From NCBI RefSeq assembly GCF_003097495.1, contig NZ_QEOP01000001.1, positions 1,178,001-1,242,000 of the forward strand: a stretch of DNA of 64,000 nt. Reading direction: 5' to 3'. Of the stretch, positions 8,492-16,729 are shown one piece after another. Under the pieces are notes generated by a model. That model searched no databases and was not told where the DNA came from. It saw only the letters and a list, made by a program, of their open reading frames with translations. Positions within the stretch are counted from its first letter, which is position 1. The number at the start of each line of letters is the position of its first letter. This DNA is from Amnibacterium flavum. GTDB taxonomy: Bacteria > Actinomycetota > Actinomycetes > Actinomycetales > Microbacteriaceae. Both the position numbers and the translations under genes were made by a program.

Positions 8492-8497
8492 TAGCGT
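8492..8497 (+). promoter_or_regulatory. -10 box for leaderless glycosyltransferase gene
   Basis: TAGCGT lies exactly six bases before the GTG start at 8504 and there is no Shine-Dalgarno sequence, the same spacing as upstream of galE, pdtaS and others in this window. Confidence 0.45.
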
Positions 8498-8503
8498 GGA
8501 AGA

Positions 8504-11500
8504 GTGCGTGGATCTGTAACAGCAGTGGTGGTCGCCCGTAAGGCGGGCGAGTACCTCGGCCACACCCTCGCAGCGCTCGCGGATCAGACCCGCACTCCCG
8601 ACCAGATCATCGTCGTGGAGCTCGGCGCGGATCCTCGATCCAGTGCACCTCTGCCCCCGAATGTCCAACGGGTCGTCGGTCCCGATCATTTCGGGTTCGG
8701 CGAGGCGGTCCTCTCGGCGACGCGGCTGATGGCTCCCGCGCAGGGCGAGGGCGAGTGGTTGTGGCTCCTCGCCGCGGACAGCGCGCCGGAGCCCGGAGCC
8801 CTCCAGGCGCTCCTCGGTGAGATCGAGATCTCGCCGTCCGTGGCGGTGGCCGGGCCCAAGCAGATGCAGTGGGCGGAGCCCGACTACCTGTACTCGTTCG
8901 GCGAGACGATGACCCCGTCGGGTACCGCCGTGGAGATCGCGGAGCCTGAGCTGGATCAGGCCCAGTACGACCGTGAGAGCGATGTCCTCGCCGTGGCGGC
9001 CGGAGGCATGCTGGTGCGCAGGCTGCTCTGGGAGCAGCTCGGCGGATTCGACCTCGGACTGCCCGCGGTCGACGATGCCCTCGACTTCTGCGTCCGTGCC
9101 CGACTGGCCGGACACCGCGTGGTCCTCGTCCCGGCGGCCCGTGTGCTGTCGGCCGGAAGGCGGGCGCCGGGGACGGCTCATCTGGGGGCCCGCACTTCTC
9201 GCTCGAAGCGAGCCCGCCTCGTCCGCGTCGCCGCCCTCCATCGTCGGCTCTCCTACGCGCCCGCCTGGGCCGTTCCGCTGCACTGGGTGAGCCTCGTGCC
9301 GCTCGCCCTCGTTCGCGCCATCGGTCAGCTGCTCAGCAAGCGGCCGGGTCGCGTGCTCGGCGAGTTCGGCGCGGCGTTCGCGGTCGCGTTCGGGCACGGC
9401 GGATCGATCGCCGCGGCCCGCCGCCGCATCTCGCGCAACCGCTCAGCGGGATGGGGCGCGATCGCCCCGCTCCGTCTCCCGTGGCCGGAAGTCCGCCGTC
9501 GACGCGCTCTCGCGCGGGACGATGCGACGAATCTGCGCCGCTCGGGGCGTTACGACCTCGACTTCTTCGCCACCGGCGGCGCTTGGACCGTGGTCGCCGC
9601 GGCAGTCGTGGGGCTGGTCATGCAGTTCCGCCTCTTCGGCGCGGGAACCGTCGCCGCGGCCGGCCTGCTCCCGCTCGGGGGAGTCGCCGAACTGTGGAAC
9701 GACCTCGGTTACGGGTGGCGCGGCGTCGGCGCGGGGTTCATGGGGGTCGCCGATCCCTTCGACTGGCTACTCGCGACCCTCGGCACCCTGACCGCGTGGG
9801 CGCCCTCCACATCGATCGTCCTCCTCTACCTCTGCTCGCTCCCGCTCGCAGCCCTCGGCTCGTGGCTCGCCGCGGCCCGGGTGACTCCCCGCCCCGGCCT
9901 CCGGCTGCTCGCCGCGGCGGTGTGGACCCTCGCGCCCATGTTCCTCGTCGCCCTGGCCGAGGGACGTCTCGGCGCCGTGCTCGCGCACCTGCTCCTTCCC
10001 TGGCTCGTCTTCGCCCTCTCGGGCGCTCGACGGTCGTGGGCGGCGTCCGCCACGTCCGGTCTCCTCGCCGCGGCGGTGGCCGCCGCTGCGCCGTCTCTCA
10101 TCCCGGCTCTGCTCGCGGCCTGGATCGTGGCGGTCCTCGGCTTCGCCGTCGCCGGTCGCCGCGGCCGGGGCTGGCACCGCCTGCTCCCTCTTCCGCTTCC
10201 CGCGGCCGCTCTCTTCCTGCCACTCGCCATCCAGCAGACTCTGCGCGGAACACCGCTGGCGATCTTCGCCGACCCGGGAGTAGCCATCGGCTCGGGCGGA
10301 AGTGCGAGCGGTCCCGGGGGCACCGCGTCCCTCCTCGCCGGGTTCCCGGGCGACGCGGCCGCACCCTGGAACGCGCTCGCGGCATCGCTCGGCCTCGACG
10401 CCAGCGGCATCCTCATCGCGGTGGTTCTCGCACTGCCCCTCCTGATCGCCGCCATCGCGGCACCGTTCCTTCCCCGCTCGCCGCTGGCGATCGCCTCCCT
10501 CGGCGTCGCCGCGCTCGGTTTCGGCACCGCGGTGCTGGCCGGCCGCCTCGTCGTCGCGACGACCGGCGGCGACCCCGTCTCCGTCTGGGCGGGAAGCGGG
10601 CTGAGTCTCTACCTCCTCGGGATCACCGCCGCCGCGGTGTGCGCCCTCGATGCCGGAGCGTCCACGGTCGCGCAAACGGTGCGCGGCGTCGGCGGCGCTC
10701 TCATCGGTGCGGGGATCGCGGCGGCCGCCGTGCCCCTCATCGTCACCGCGGTCCTCGGGGGCGCTGCCCTCCCCGGAACCTCGTCGACGGTGCCCGCCCT
10801 CGTGTCCGCTGAGGCGGCGAGCGACCCCACCATCGGCACGCTCGTCATCGCTCCGACGAGCACGGGCATCGCCGCGCGACTCGAGCGCGGTGCGGGGAAC
10901 ACGCTCGACGAGCAGAGCACCCTCTACACCACCTCGCGAGTCGGAGCGCTGTCGTCCGATGACGAGCGGGTCGCCGTTCTCGCCGGCAACCTCGGCTCAC
11001 GCAGCGGGTACGACGCGGCGTCCGACCTCGACGCGCTCCGAGTGGGCTTCGTGCTGCTGGCGCCTGCCGGTGCGGGTCAGGATGACGTGCGCGACCGGGT
11101 CGCCGCAGCGCTCGACGGCAACGCCCTGTTCACCCCCGTCACGACGACGGATCGCGGGACGCTGTGGCGCTACGTCGGTCTCGACACCGGACTCCCGACT
11201 GCGGCTCCGACCGGCCCGGGGCCGCTCGGCTCGGAGCTGGGCGTCATCGTTCTCGGCTCGCAGCTGCTCGTCCTGCTCGCCACCCTCCTGCTCGCGCTGC
11301 CGACGGGTGGTCTCGCTGAGCGGGTCCGACCCGAACGCGGTGCACGACGGGGTTCCGGGCTCCGACGCCGCGTCGATCCGCCGCGGGATCCGCGAGCCGC
11401 GCGTCACGCCCCCGCCGCCGATGCCTCCCCTGAGGAGACCCAGCACGCCGCCCCCGTCACGCCATCACCCGAACTCGTCGGAGCTCGTCGAGGAGGCGAT

Positions 11501-11512
11501 CATGGTCGGTAA
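8504..11512 (+). CDS. Large family 2 glycosyltransferase with polytopic membrane domain
   Basis: 1002 residues. The N-terminal ~270 residues are a GT-A glycosyltransferase: VTAVVVARKAGEYLGHTLAALADQT, the acidic region WLWLLAADSAPEPGAL, and GGMLVRRLLWEQLGGFDLGLPAVDDALDFCVRARLAGHRV. A short basic linker leads to a very long membrane region (about residues 350-780) with a dozen or more hydrophobic helices, then an extracellular-looking domain (TSSTVPALVSAEAASDPTIGTLVIAP), a final membrane helix near 920, and a basic Arg/Pro-rich tail. This architecture is typical of actinobacterial proteins encoded beside WhiB2 and DUF5719 and thought to build a cell-envelope glycan. Sugar donor and acceptor unknown. 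The next gene overlaps its end by 11 bases. Confidence 0.85.
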   Translation: MRGSVTAVVVARKAGEYLGHTLAALADQTRTPDQIIVVELGADPRSSAPLPPNVQRVVGPDHFGFGEAVLSATRLMAPAQGEGEWLWLLAADSAPEPGALQALLGEIEISPSVAVAGPKQMQWAEPDYLYSFGETMTPSGTAVEIAEPELDQAQYDRESDVLAVAAGGMLVRRLLWEQLGGFDLGLPAVDDALDFCVRARLAGHRVVLVPAARVLSAGRRAPGTAHLGARTSRSKRARLVRVAALHRRLSYAPAWAVPLHWVSLVPLALVRAIGQLLSKRPGRVLGEFGAAFAVAFGHGGSIAAARRRISRNRSAGWGAIAPLRLPWPEVRRRRALARDDATNLRRSGRYDLDFFATGGAWTVVAAAVVGLVMQFRLFGAGTVAAAGLLPLGGVAELWNDLGYGWRGVGAGFMGVADPFDWLLATLGTLTAWAPSTSIVLLYLCSLPLAALGSWLAAARVTPRPGLRLLAAAVWTLAPMFLVALAEGRLGAVLAHLLLPWLVFALSGARRSWAASATSGLLAAAVAAAAPSLIPALLAAWIVAVLGFAVAGRRGRGWHRLLPLPLPAAALFLPLAIQQTLRGTPLAIFADPGVAIGSGGSASGPGGTASLLAGFPGDAAAPWNALAASLGLDASGILIAVVLALPLLIAAIAAPFLPRSPLAIASLGVAALGFGTAVLAGRLVVATTGGDPVSVWAGSGLSLYLLGITAAAVCALDAGASTVAQTVRGVGGALIGAGIAAAAVPLIVTAVLGGAALPGTSSTVPALVSAEAASDPTIGTLVIAPTSTGIAARLERGAGNTLDEQSTLYTTSRVGALSSDDERVAVLAGNLGSRSGYDAASDLDALRVGFVLLAPAGAGQDDVRDRVAAALDGNALFTPVTTTDRGTLWRYVGLDTGLPTAAPTGPGPLGSELGVIVLGSQLLVLLATLLLALPTGGLAERVRPERGARRGSGLRRRVDPPRDPRAARHAPAADASPEETQHAAPVTPSPELVGARRGGDHGR

Positions 11513-13007
11513 CGCAGTGCGCATCAGCACACGTATCGGCGCGGGCGTCGTCGCCCTCGCCGCCGGTGCGGCGATCATCGGTGCCGCCGCCATCCTGCCT
11601 GCGCCCGAATCGTCGGCGGCAGGGCAGGCGTCAGGGCTCGAGGTCGTCCCCGCGTCCGTCGACCAGCAGCGTGTCTGCCCGGGGCCGCTCCTGCGCTTCG
11701 GAGACCTCAGCGGGCAGAACGCCACAACGATCACCTCCGTCGGGTCTCAGGTGGTCGGCGCGAGCCCCGGATCCTCGCAAGCGCCCCTTGTCGATGTCGA
11801 CGTGTCGCAGGCCACGGGTGGCGCCGCCTCCACCCTCGTGACCGCTCCTCCCGCACCGGTCGACCAGGCGCTGTCGGCGGCACAGGCGCAGACGGTGGCC
11901 GAACCCGATCTCCGCGGTCTCGCCGTCTCGGACTGCCGCGAGAGCTCAGCCGGAAGCTGGCTGCTCGGCGGCGCGACCGACACCGGCCGCACGACCCTGC
12001 TTCTCCTCGCCAATCCGTCCGCCGTGCCGTCCACCGCGGAGGTGCGGCTCTTCACCGGCGACGGCGAGGTCACAGCTCCCGGCCTCACCGACCTGATCAT
12101 CCCGCCGGCCAGCCAACGGGTGTTCTCGCTCGCCGGCTTCGCGCCGGGGGCCGCGGCACTCGCCGTGCGCGTCGACAGCTCGGGCGGGCTCGTGGTTCCG
12201 ACACTCCAGCAGAGCATCGTCCGGGGCCTCGAGGCCGGCGGTGTCGAGCTCACGGCGTCGACGGAGGGGCCCTCCGAGACGCAGATCATCCCGGGGGTGC
12301 GCATCACGACGGCTGCCGCTGCCGCGGAGCGGATGAACATCGGCGGCTCCGTCGACGTCGGCACCGTCGTCAGGGTCTTCGTGCCCGGGGCGGAGGATGC
12401 CGACATCACCGTGGGCGCGACGAGCGACACCGTGGGGGTCGACGGTGTCGTCATCGACGCGCACGCGCATGGCGGGTCCGTAGTGGACATCCCCGTCGAC
12501 GGTCTCGGAGACGGAACGTACTCGGTGACCGTGCAGGCCAACGTCCCGGTCGTCGCTGCGGTTCGCGCGGCGACCGTGGCCGCGCCCGATCCCGACGCCG
12601 AGATCGACGAGAGCAGCGACGCGAGCTTCGAGATCGTCGGCGGCGACGGCGACGTGACCTTCACGCCGGGTCAGCGCATCGACATCGCCTGGTTCGTCGC
12701 GTCGCCGAAGCTCCCCGATGTGGTGACCTTCGCCACGGCGGGCGCCCCGTCGCCTCGCCTCACGATGACCGCCGGTTCGGGGAAGGCCGCCACCCTGGAG
12801 CTCAGCGCGCCCGGCCAGGAGACGCGCACCATCGAGGTCGCCGCAGGATCGACCGTGAGCGTCGATCTGGTCCAGCGCGCGCCCTATGTGCTGAGCGGAG
12901 CCTCCGACATCGTCGCCGCGGTGACCTACGCCGGCGACGGAGAGTTGGCGGCGACCGCGGTGCGCCCCGCGAACCCGTTGGCGAGCGCGATCACCGTCTA
13001 CCGCTGA
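11502..13007 (+). CDS. DUF5719 family secreted/membrane-anchored protein
   Basis: 501 residues; ATG at 11502 with AGGAGG six to eight bases upstream, inside the end of the glycosyltransferase gene. An N-terminal hydrophobic helix (VVALAAGAAIIGAAAILPAP) acts as signal or anchor. The rest is beta-rich and low in cysteine, with repeated segments such as STAEVRLFTGDGEV, ALAVRVDSSGGLVV and YSVTVQANVPVVAAVR, as in DUF5719 proteins. Function is unknown; the invariable pairing with the large glycosyltransferase suggests that it helps assemble or bind the same envelope polymer outside the membrane. Overlap and shared strand indicate one operon. Confidence 0.82.
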   Translation: MVGNAVRISTRIGAGVVALAAGAAIIGAAAILPAPESSAAGQASGLEVVPASVDQQRVCPGPLLRFGDLSGQNATTITSVGSQVVGASPGSSQAPLVDVDVSQATGGAASTLVTAPPAPVDQALSAAQAQTVAEPDLRGLAVSDCRESSAGSWLLGGATDTGRTTLLLLANPSAVPSTAEVRLFTGDGEVTAPGLTDLIIPPASQRVFSLAGFAPGAAALAVRVDSSGGLVVPTLQQSIVRGLEAGGVELTASTEGPSETQIIPGVRITTAAAAAERMNIGGSVDVGTVVRVFVPGAEDADITVGATSDTVGVDGVVIDAHAHGGSVVDIPVDGLGDGTYSVTVQANVPVVAAVRAATVAAPDPDAEIDESSDASFEIVGGDGDVTFTPGQRIDIAWFVASPKLPDVVTFATAGAPSPRLTMTAGSGKAATLELSAPGQETRTIEVAAGSTVSVDLVQRAPYVLSGASDIVAAVTYAGDGELAATAVRPANPLASAITVYR

Positions 13008-13072
13008 TCCGGCCGATACTCCGTCGCCGAAGCGACGAGCGGGTCGGGTCAGTGCTCGCGTGAGTGCCTGCG

Positions 13073-13513
13073 TCAGTGCTCGCGGAAGCGCTCCGGGGCG
13101 AGGTCCCACGGGTCGCGGCCCAGGTACTCACCGGTGGCCCGGAGTACGCAGCCCTCGACCACCATGCGGAGGTGCAGCTCGTCCTTGACGTGCAGTTTCG
13201 TCATGCGCTCGATCGGCAGACGATAGAGCACGATGCGGTTCTTCTCCGCGTCGACGTGCCACCTCTCGAGGCCGCGATCGGTGACGACGGCGGGCAGGCC
13301 GGCCACCTCGTAGCTGACGACATCGAGCTCGGGCCACAGTCCGCGCAGATACTCCGCGGTGTCGGCGACGGCATCGTCGAAGACGTCGAGGCGGCCTCGC
13401 AGCATCGGCAGATGGGGGCCCGCGACCGACGAGCGCAGGCCGCGGCCGTGGCGATCGCGTCCACGCGCACGAGGCGCTCGAGCGCGACCGCCGGCGGATC
13501 GGGAACGAGCCAT
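13073..13513 (-). CDS. Metallopeptidase-family (PF06262-like) protein lacking HExxH
   Basis: About 146 residues from the ATG at 13513. The basic N-terminus GRDRHGRGLRSSVAGPHLPMLRGR followed by FDDAVADTAEYL matches the actinobacterial 'metallopeptidase family' proteins that sit next to DUF3499. The zincin HExxH is absent; the equivalent helix reads LHVKDELHLRMVVEGCVLRATGEYLG, so peptidase activity is doubtful. It ends with DPWDLAPERFREH. The gene is convergent with the DUF5719 gene and divergent from DUF3499, a conserved arrangement. Function unknown. Start choice is moderately uncertain because no ribosome site is clear. Confidence 0.7.
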   Translation of the reverse strand: MARSRSAGGRARAPRARGRDRHGRGLRSSVAGPHLPMLRGRLDVFDDAVADTAEYLRGLWPELDVVSYEVAGLPAVVTDRGLERWHVDAEKNRIVLYRLPIERMTKLHVKDELHLRMVVEGCVLRATGEYLGRDPWDLAPERFREH

Positions 13514-13560
13514 GCGGCCATGGTACCCGCGGCGCGAACCGGGGATATCCTGGAGCCGCA

Positions 13561-13773
13561 ATGAGCAGACGCCCGTGTTCGAGAGTCAACTGCGCCGAAG
13601 AGGCCGTGGCCACTCTCACCTACGTGTACGCCGACTCGATGGCGGTGCTCGGACCCCTCAGCATGAAGGCCGAACCGCACAGCTACGACCTGTGCGAGAA
13701 GCACGCCGAACGCCTGTCGGCGCCGCAGGGGTGGATCGTGCTCCGCCACTCGGCCGTGGAGCCCGGCACCTGA
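13561..13773 (+). CDS. DUF3499 family protein
   Basis: 70 residues. Small cysteine-containing protein with MSRRPCSRVNCAEEAVATLTYVYADS and SYDLCEKHAERLSAPQGW, the pattern of DUF3499: C-x4-C near the N-terminus and C-x2-H in the middle could bind zinc. It is found across Actinobacteria beside the metallopeptidase-like gene and phosphomannomutase. ATG at 13561 has GGAG seven bases upstream. Function unknown; this is usually a single-domain, cytoplasmic protein. Confidence 0.85.
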   Translation: MSRRPCSRVNCAEEAVATLTYVYADSMAVLGPLSMKAEPHSYDLCEKHAERLSAPQGWIVLRHSAVEPGT

Positions 13774-13835
13774 AACAGCCGCCCGATCAGCGGAGAAGCG
13801 AGCGGGTCAATGTGCGTTCGGCCAACCGGGCTCGC

Positions 13836-13841
13836 TAGGAT
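13836..13841 (+). promoter_or_regulatory. -10 box for leaderless DUF2510 gene
   Basis: TAGGAT followed by six bases and the ATG at 13848; no Shine-Dalgarno sequence is present, so translation probably begins at the mRNA 5' end. Confidence 0.5.
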
Positions 13842-13847
13842 CGCGCC

Positions 13848-14465
13848 ATGAGCGACGCGACGTCATCCGCTGCCCCCGGCTTCTACGCCGACCCTTCGGG
13901 CGAGGCCCAACTCCGCTGGTGGAACGGCCAGCAGTGGACGGCGGACACCCAGCCCCTCGCGCAGAGCGGGCCGCCCGTTCAGCCTCCGCTGCCCGAGGGC
14001 ACGAACACGAACACCCTGTGGGTCTGGCTTCTCGTCCTGTCGCCGCTCCTCAGCCTCGTGAGCGTCTTCGCCATCGACTGGACGGCCTACATGAAGGCGA
14101 GCCTCGACAATGATCCGGCGGCGATGCTGCGCCAGCTCGCGAGCCCTGGCTACCTCATCAGCCAGCTGCTCGGCTTCGTTCTCTTCGCCGCCGGCGTCCT
14201 GTTCGCCTACCTCGACTGGAACGCCCTCAAGAAGCTCGGCATCGTCAGGCCGTTCCACTGGGCCTGGCAATTCCTCTCGCCCGTCTACATCATCGGTCGC
14301 ACGGTCGTACTCCGTCGCCGGGCGCACCAGGGTCTCGCACCGCTCTTCGTCTTCATCGCGGTTGTCGTGGTGTCGGTGATCGTCGCGATCGTGGTGGTGT
14401 CGAGCGCTGTCTCCGTGGCGTTCGAGGGCGTCGACCTCTCCGACCTTAACCGGCTCCCGCAGTAG
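13848..14465 (+). CDS. DUF2510 domain membrane protein
   Basis: 205 residues. The N-terminal 35 residues (APGFYADPSGEAQLRWWNGQQWTADT) are the DUF2510 motif, a short tryptophan-rich module common on actinobacterial membrane proteins. After a Pro/Gln linker come about four hydrophobic helices (LWVWLLVLSPLLSLVSVFAI, YLISQLLGFVLFAAGVLFAYL, WAWQFLSPVYIIGRTVVL, LFVFIAVVVVSVIVAIVVVSSAVSVAF). No enzymatic motif. The role is unknown; the module may bind envelope components or partner proteins. Transcribed alone and apparently leaderless. Confidence 0.82.
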   Translation: MSDATSSAAPGFYADPSGEAQLRWWNGQQWTADTQPLAQSGPPVQPPLPEGTNTNTLWVWLLVLSPLLSLVSVFAIDWTAYMKASLDNDPAAMLRQLASPGYLISQLLGFVLFAAGVLFAYLDWNALKKLGIVRPFHWAWQFLSPVYIIGRTVVLRRRAHQGLAPLFVFIAVVVVSVIVAIVVVSSAVSVAFEGVDLSDLNRLPQ

Positions 14466-14481
14466 CTCCCGGTCCGGGCTG

Positions 14482-15318
14482 TCAGCGTTCGGGGAACGCG
14501 TGCGGCTGCGCGTGCAGCACCGGTTCGAGGCGTTCCATCCGGTCGCGCTCGAGTCGCAGCGCCTCGCTCTCGCGCTCGCGACGTATCGCCGACACGGCCG
14601 CGAGGAACAGCTCGGGATCGGCGTCCGGCACCGGAGACACGTATCGGGCGACCGAGTCGGCGAGTGCGCCCGCGAGCCGCCGCCGCGAATCCGGCGTCAT
14701 CTTGGCGGCGCCCCCGAGGAACGACGAGACCCGCCTCGCCAACGGGTCGGGCAGCCGCGCAACATCGGCGATGACAGTCCAGGACGTCAGCGACACGGGC
14801 ACGCCCCACACCGACGGGATCGGTCGCGGCACCCGTTCGACCTGCGCGTAGGTCCCCGCGAGGAGGTCGCCCAGTCGTTTGCCCCGACCATTCAGCAGCC
14901 CCACGACCGCGGCCAGCCCGCCGAGAGTGAGCCAGATCTCCAGCAGTCCCGTGAGCGAGCGGACGAAGGCGTGACGCACACCGATCGCGCCGCCGTCATC
15001 CCGCACCACCCGCAGACCGAGCGCCAGTCTGCCCAGTGAGCGGCCATGGGTGGTGACCTCGACGACGATGGGCACGATCACGAGAGCGACCACGAGCAGT
15101 GCGATCAGCAGAGCCGTGAGAAGCGCCTGGTCGAGGGTGTTGAAGAAGGTGACGTACTGCGCCGCGAAGAAGAACAGGAACAGCACCAGGACCGTCGCGA
15201 GGAAGTCGATGAGCGCCGACGCTCCACGCATGAGGACGCTCGCGGGACGCACATCGAGCGCCACCGCTTCACCGACGATCAGTTCGTCGTCGTCCAGAGG
15301 GGTGGTCCCGGCGGCCAT
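14482..15318 (-). CDS. RDD family membrane protein
   Basis: 278 residues from the ATG at 15318, chosen over one at 15327 because TACGAT sits seven bases upstream of it on this strand. RDD signature: VRPASVLMRGASALIDFLATVLVLFLF, then LLIALLVVALVIVPIVVEVTTHGRSLGRLALGLRVVRDDGG, then FVRSLTGLLEIWLTLGGLAAVVGLLNGRGKRLGDLLAGTY. Three membrane helices are followed by a soluble C-terminus of about 110 residues rich in Arg and Glu. Some RDD proteins are Na+(Li+)/H+ antiporters, but most are undefined. The divergent SpoIIM-like gene and the MoxR/DUF58 cluster downstream commonly accompany it. Confidence 0.88.
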   Translation of the reverse strand: MAAGTTPLDDDELIVGEAVALDVRPASVLMRGASALIDFLATVLVLFLFFFAAQYVTFFNTLDQALLTALLIALLVVALVIVPIVVEVTTHGRSLGRLALGLRVVRDDGGAIGVRHAFVRSLTGLLEIWLTLGGLAAVVGLLNGRGKRLGDLLAGTYAQVERVPRPIPSVWGVPVSLTSWTVIADVARLPDPLARRVSSFLGGAAKMTPDSRRRLAGALADSVARYVSPVPDADPELFLAAVSAIRRERESEALRLERDRMERLEPVLHAQPHAFPER

Positions 15319-15321
15319 GCC

Positions 15322-15331
15322 TATCATCGTA
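15322..15331. promoter_or_regulatory. Overlapping divergent -10 boxes for the RDD and SpoIIM genes
   Basis: On the + strand TATCAT (15322-15327) lies seven bases before the GTG at 15335. On the - strand TACGAT (15331-15326) lies seven bases before the ATG at 15318. The two boxes share two bases, and the whole is a dyad (GCCTA...TAGGC). Polymerase could bind for only one gene at a time. Confidence 0.5.
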
Positions 15332-15334
15332 GGC

Positions 15335-16330
15335 GTGGACCTCGATGCTTACGCCGCCGCGCACCGCGACGAGTGGGAGCGCCTCGACGCCCTCGCCCGC
15401 GAGCGCCGGCTCGACGGGCAGGATGCCGACGAACTGATCGACGGCTACCGGTCGGGCGCCGCCCAGCTGTCGGCGATCAAGACGAGTGCCGGCTCCACCG
15501 TTCTGGGCGACCGCCTCTCCGTCACCCTCTCGCGTGCCCGGCTGAGGTTCACGGGTGCGACGGGCAACCCGCTCGGTGTGCTGCCGACGTTCTTCGGGGC
15601 GCAGCTGCCGGCCGCCCTGTACCGCATCCGCTGGCTCTCGATCATCGTCGGACTCGTCACGATCGTCATCGGTGCCCTGTACGCCCTCTGGATCATCGGC
15701 GACCCGCGTGTTCTCGCCACGATGGGCGACGACGCCGACCTGCAGGCCTACGTCAACGACAGTTTCACGGGCTACTACAGCGAGAACCCCGCCGCATCGT
15801 TCGCCGGACAGGTGTGGACGAACAACGCGTTCATCGCCGCCCAATGCGTCGCCTTCGGCATCGCCGGAGTGTGGGTGCCGTACGTCGTTTTCAGCAACGC
15901 CCAGAGCATCGGCACCGCGGCGGGTGTCATGTTCTCCTACGACCGCGGAGACGTCTTCTTCGAGTACATCCTCCCGCACGGCATGCTCGAGCTGACCTCG
16001 GTGTTCGTCGCCGCCGCCGCGGGGCTCCGGATCTTCTGGGCGTGGATCGCCCCGGGTGCCCGCACGCGGGGCCAGGCGCTCGCCGAGGACGCCCGGGCCC
16101 TGTTCACGGTGGCGATCGGGCTCGTCATCGCACTGTTCGTCTCCGGCATCATCGAGGGCTTCGTGACCCCGTCGACGCTCCCGTGGTGGGCGAAGATGGC
16201 GATCGGCGGCGCTGCCTTCGCGGGCTTCTGGTTCTACGTGTTCTGGGTCGGCGGACGCGCATGGCGGGCCGGCCAGACCGGGGACCTCGGCGAGTTCGAG
16301 TCGGGAGCCCGCCGCATCGTCGCCGGCTGA
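15335..16330 (+). CDS. SpoIIM family (stage II sporulation protein M-like) membrane protein
   Basis: 331 residues from GTG 15335. The N-terminal soluble part (ERLDALARERRLDGQDADELIDGYRSGAAQLS) is the helical region seen in actinobacterial SpoIIM proteins, followed by about six membrane helices: IIVGLVTIVIGALYALWIIG, AQCVAFGIAGVWVPYVVFSNAQSIG, FFEYILPHGMLELTSVFVAAAAGL, LFTVAIGLVIALFVSGIIEGFV and others. The HGMLEL segment matches the conserved H-G-x-x-E of the family. In spore-formers SpoIIM helps peptidoglycan hydrolysis during engulfment; here it pairs with RDD and MoxR/DUF58 genes, suggesting an envelope function not tied to sporulation. Probably leaderless. Confidence 0.88.
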   Translation: MDLDAYAAAHRDEWERLDALARERRLDGQDADELIDGYRSGAAQLSAIKTSAGSTVLGDRLSVTLSRARLRFTGATGNPLGVLPTFFGAQLPAALYRIRWLSIIVGLVTIVIGALYALWIIGDPRVLATMGDDADLQAYVNDSFTGYYSENPAASFAGQVWTNNAFIAAQCVAFGIAGVWVPYVVFSNAQSIGTAAGVMFSYDRGDVFFEYILPHGMLELTSVFVAAAAGLRIFWAWIAPGARTRGQALAEDARALFTVAIGLVIALFVSGIIEGFVTPSTLPWWAKMAIGGAAFAGFWFYVFWVGGRAWRAGQTGDLGEFESGARRIVAG

Positions 16331-16350
16331 CGCGCACATCACCGGACCCC

Positions 16351-16720
16351 GCCCATTGAGCCCGTCGAAATGAGCGGGCGGAGTGGAGGAGAGCCCGCCC
16401 ATTGAGCCTGTCGAAATGAGCGGGCGGGTTGGCGGCGGGTGCCTTCGCTTCGCCGGGCTCAGCGGGCGGAGCGGGCGGAGTGGAGGAGAGCCCGCCCATT
16501 GAGCCTGTCGAAATGAGCGGGCGCAGTGGAGGCGGGTGCCTGCGCTTCGTCGGGCTCAGCGGGCGGGGGCGGGGTGGAGGAGAGCCCGCCCATTGAGCCT
16601 GTCGAAATGAGCGGGCGCAGTGGAGGTGGGTGCCTGCGCTTCGTCGGGCTCAGCGGGCGGCGGCGGGTTGGCGGCGGGTGCCTGCGCTTCGCCGGGCTCG
16701 GCGGGAGGTGGCGGCGCGGT
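16351..16720. repeat. Compound tandem repeat array between convergent genes
   Basis: The 400 bases between the SpoIIM and DUF58 stops contain no gene. Four copies of a ~30-base unit, core CCCATTGAGCCTGTCGAAAT then GAGCGGGCG, begin near 16352, 16398, 16495 and 16589. Their ends (GCCCGC...GCGGGC) can pair. Between them lies a second unit, GGGTGCCTGCGCTTCGTCGG then GCTCAGCGGGCGG, at about 16438, 16533, 16628 and 16676. The period is about 95 bases. Confidence 0.8.
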
Positions 16721-16729
16721 GCGCCCGCG

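Noticed and set aside
9451-10812. Alternative frames inside the large glycosyltransferase gene
   Set aside because: Arg/Pro-rich shadow translations without motifs, typical of third-position GC bias.
16351-16720. CRISPR array
   Set aside because: The repeats are long, imperfect and only four; the spacers are themselves repeated and no cas gene is present.
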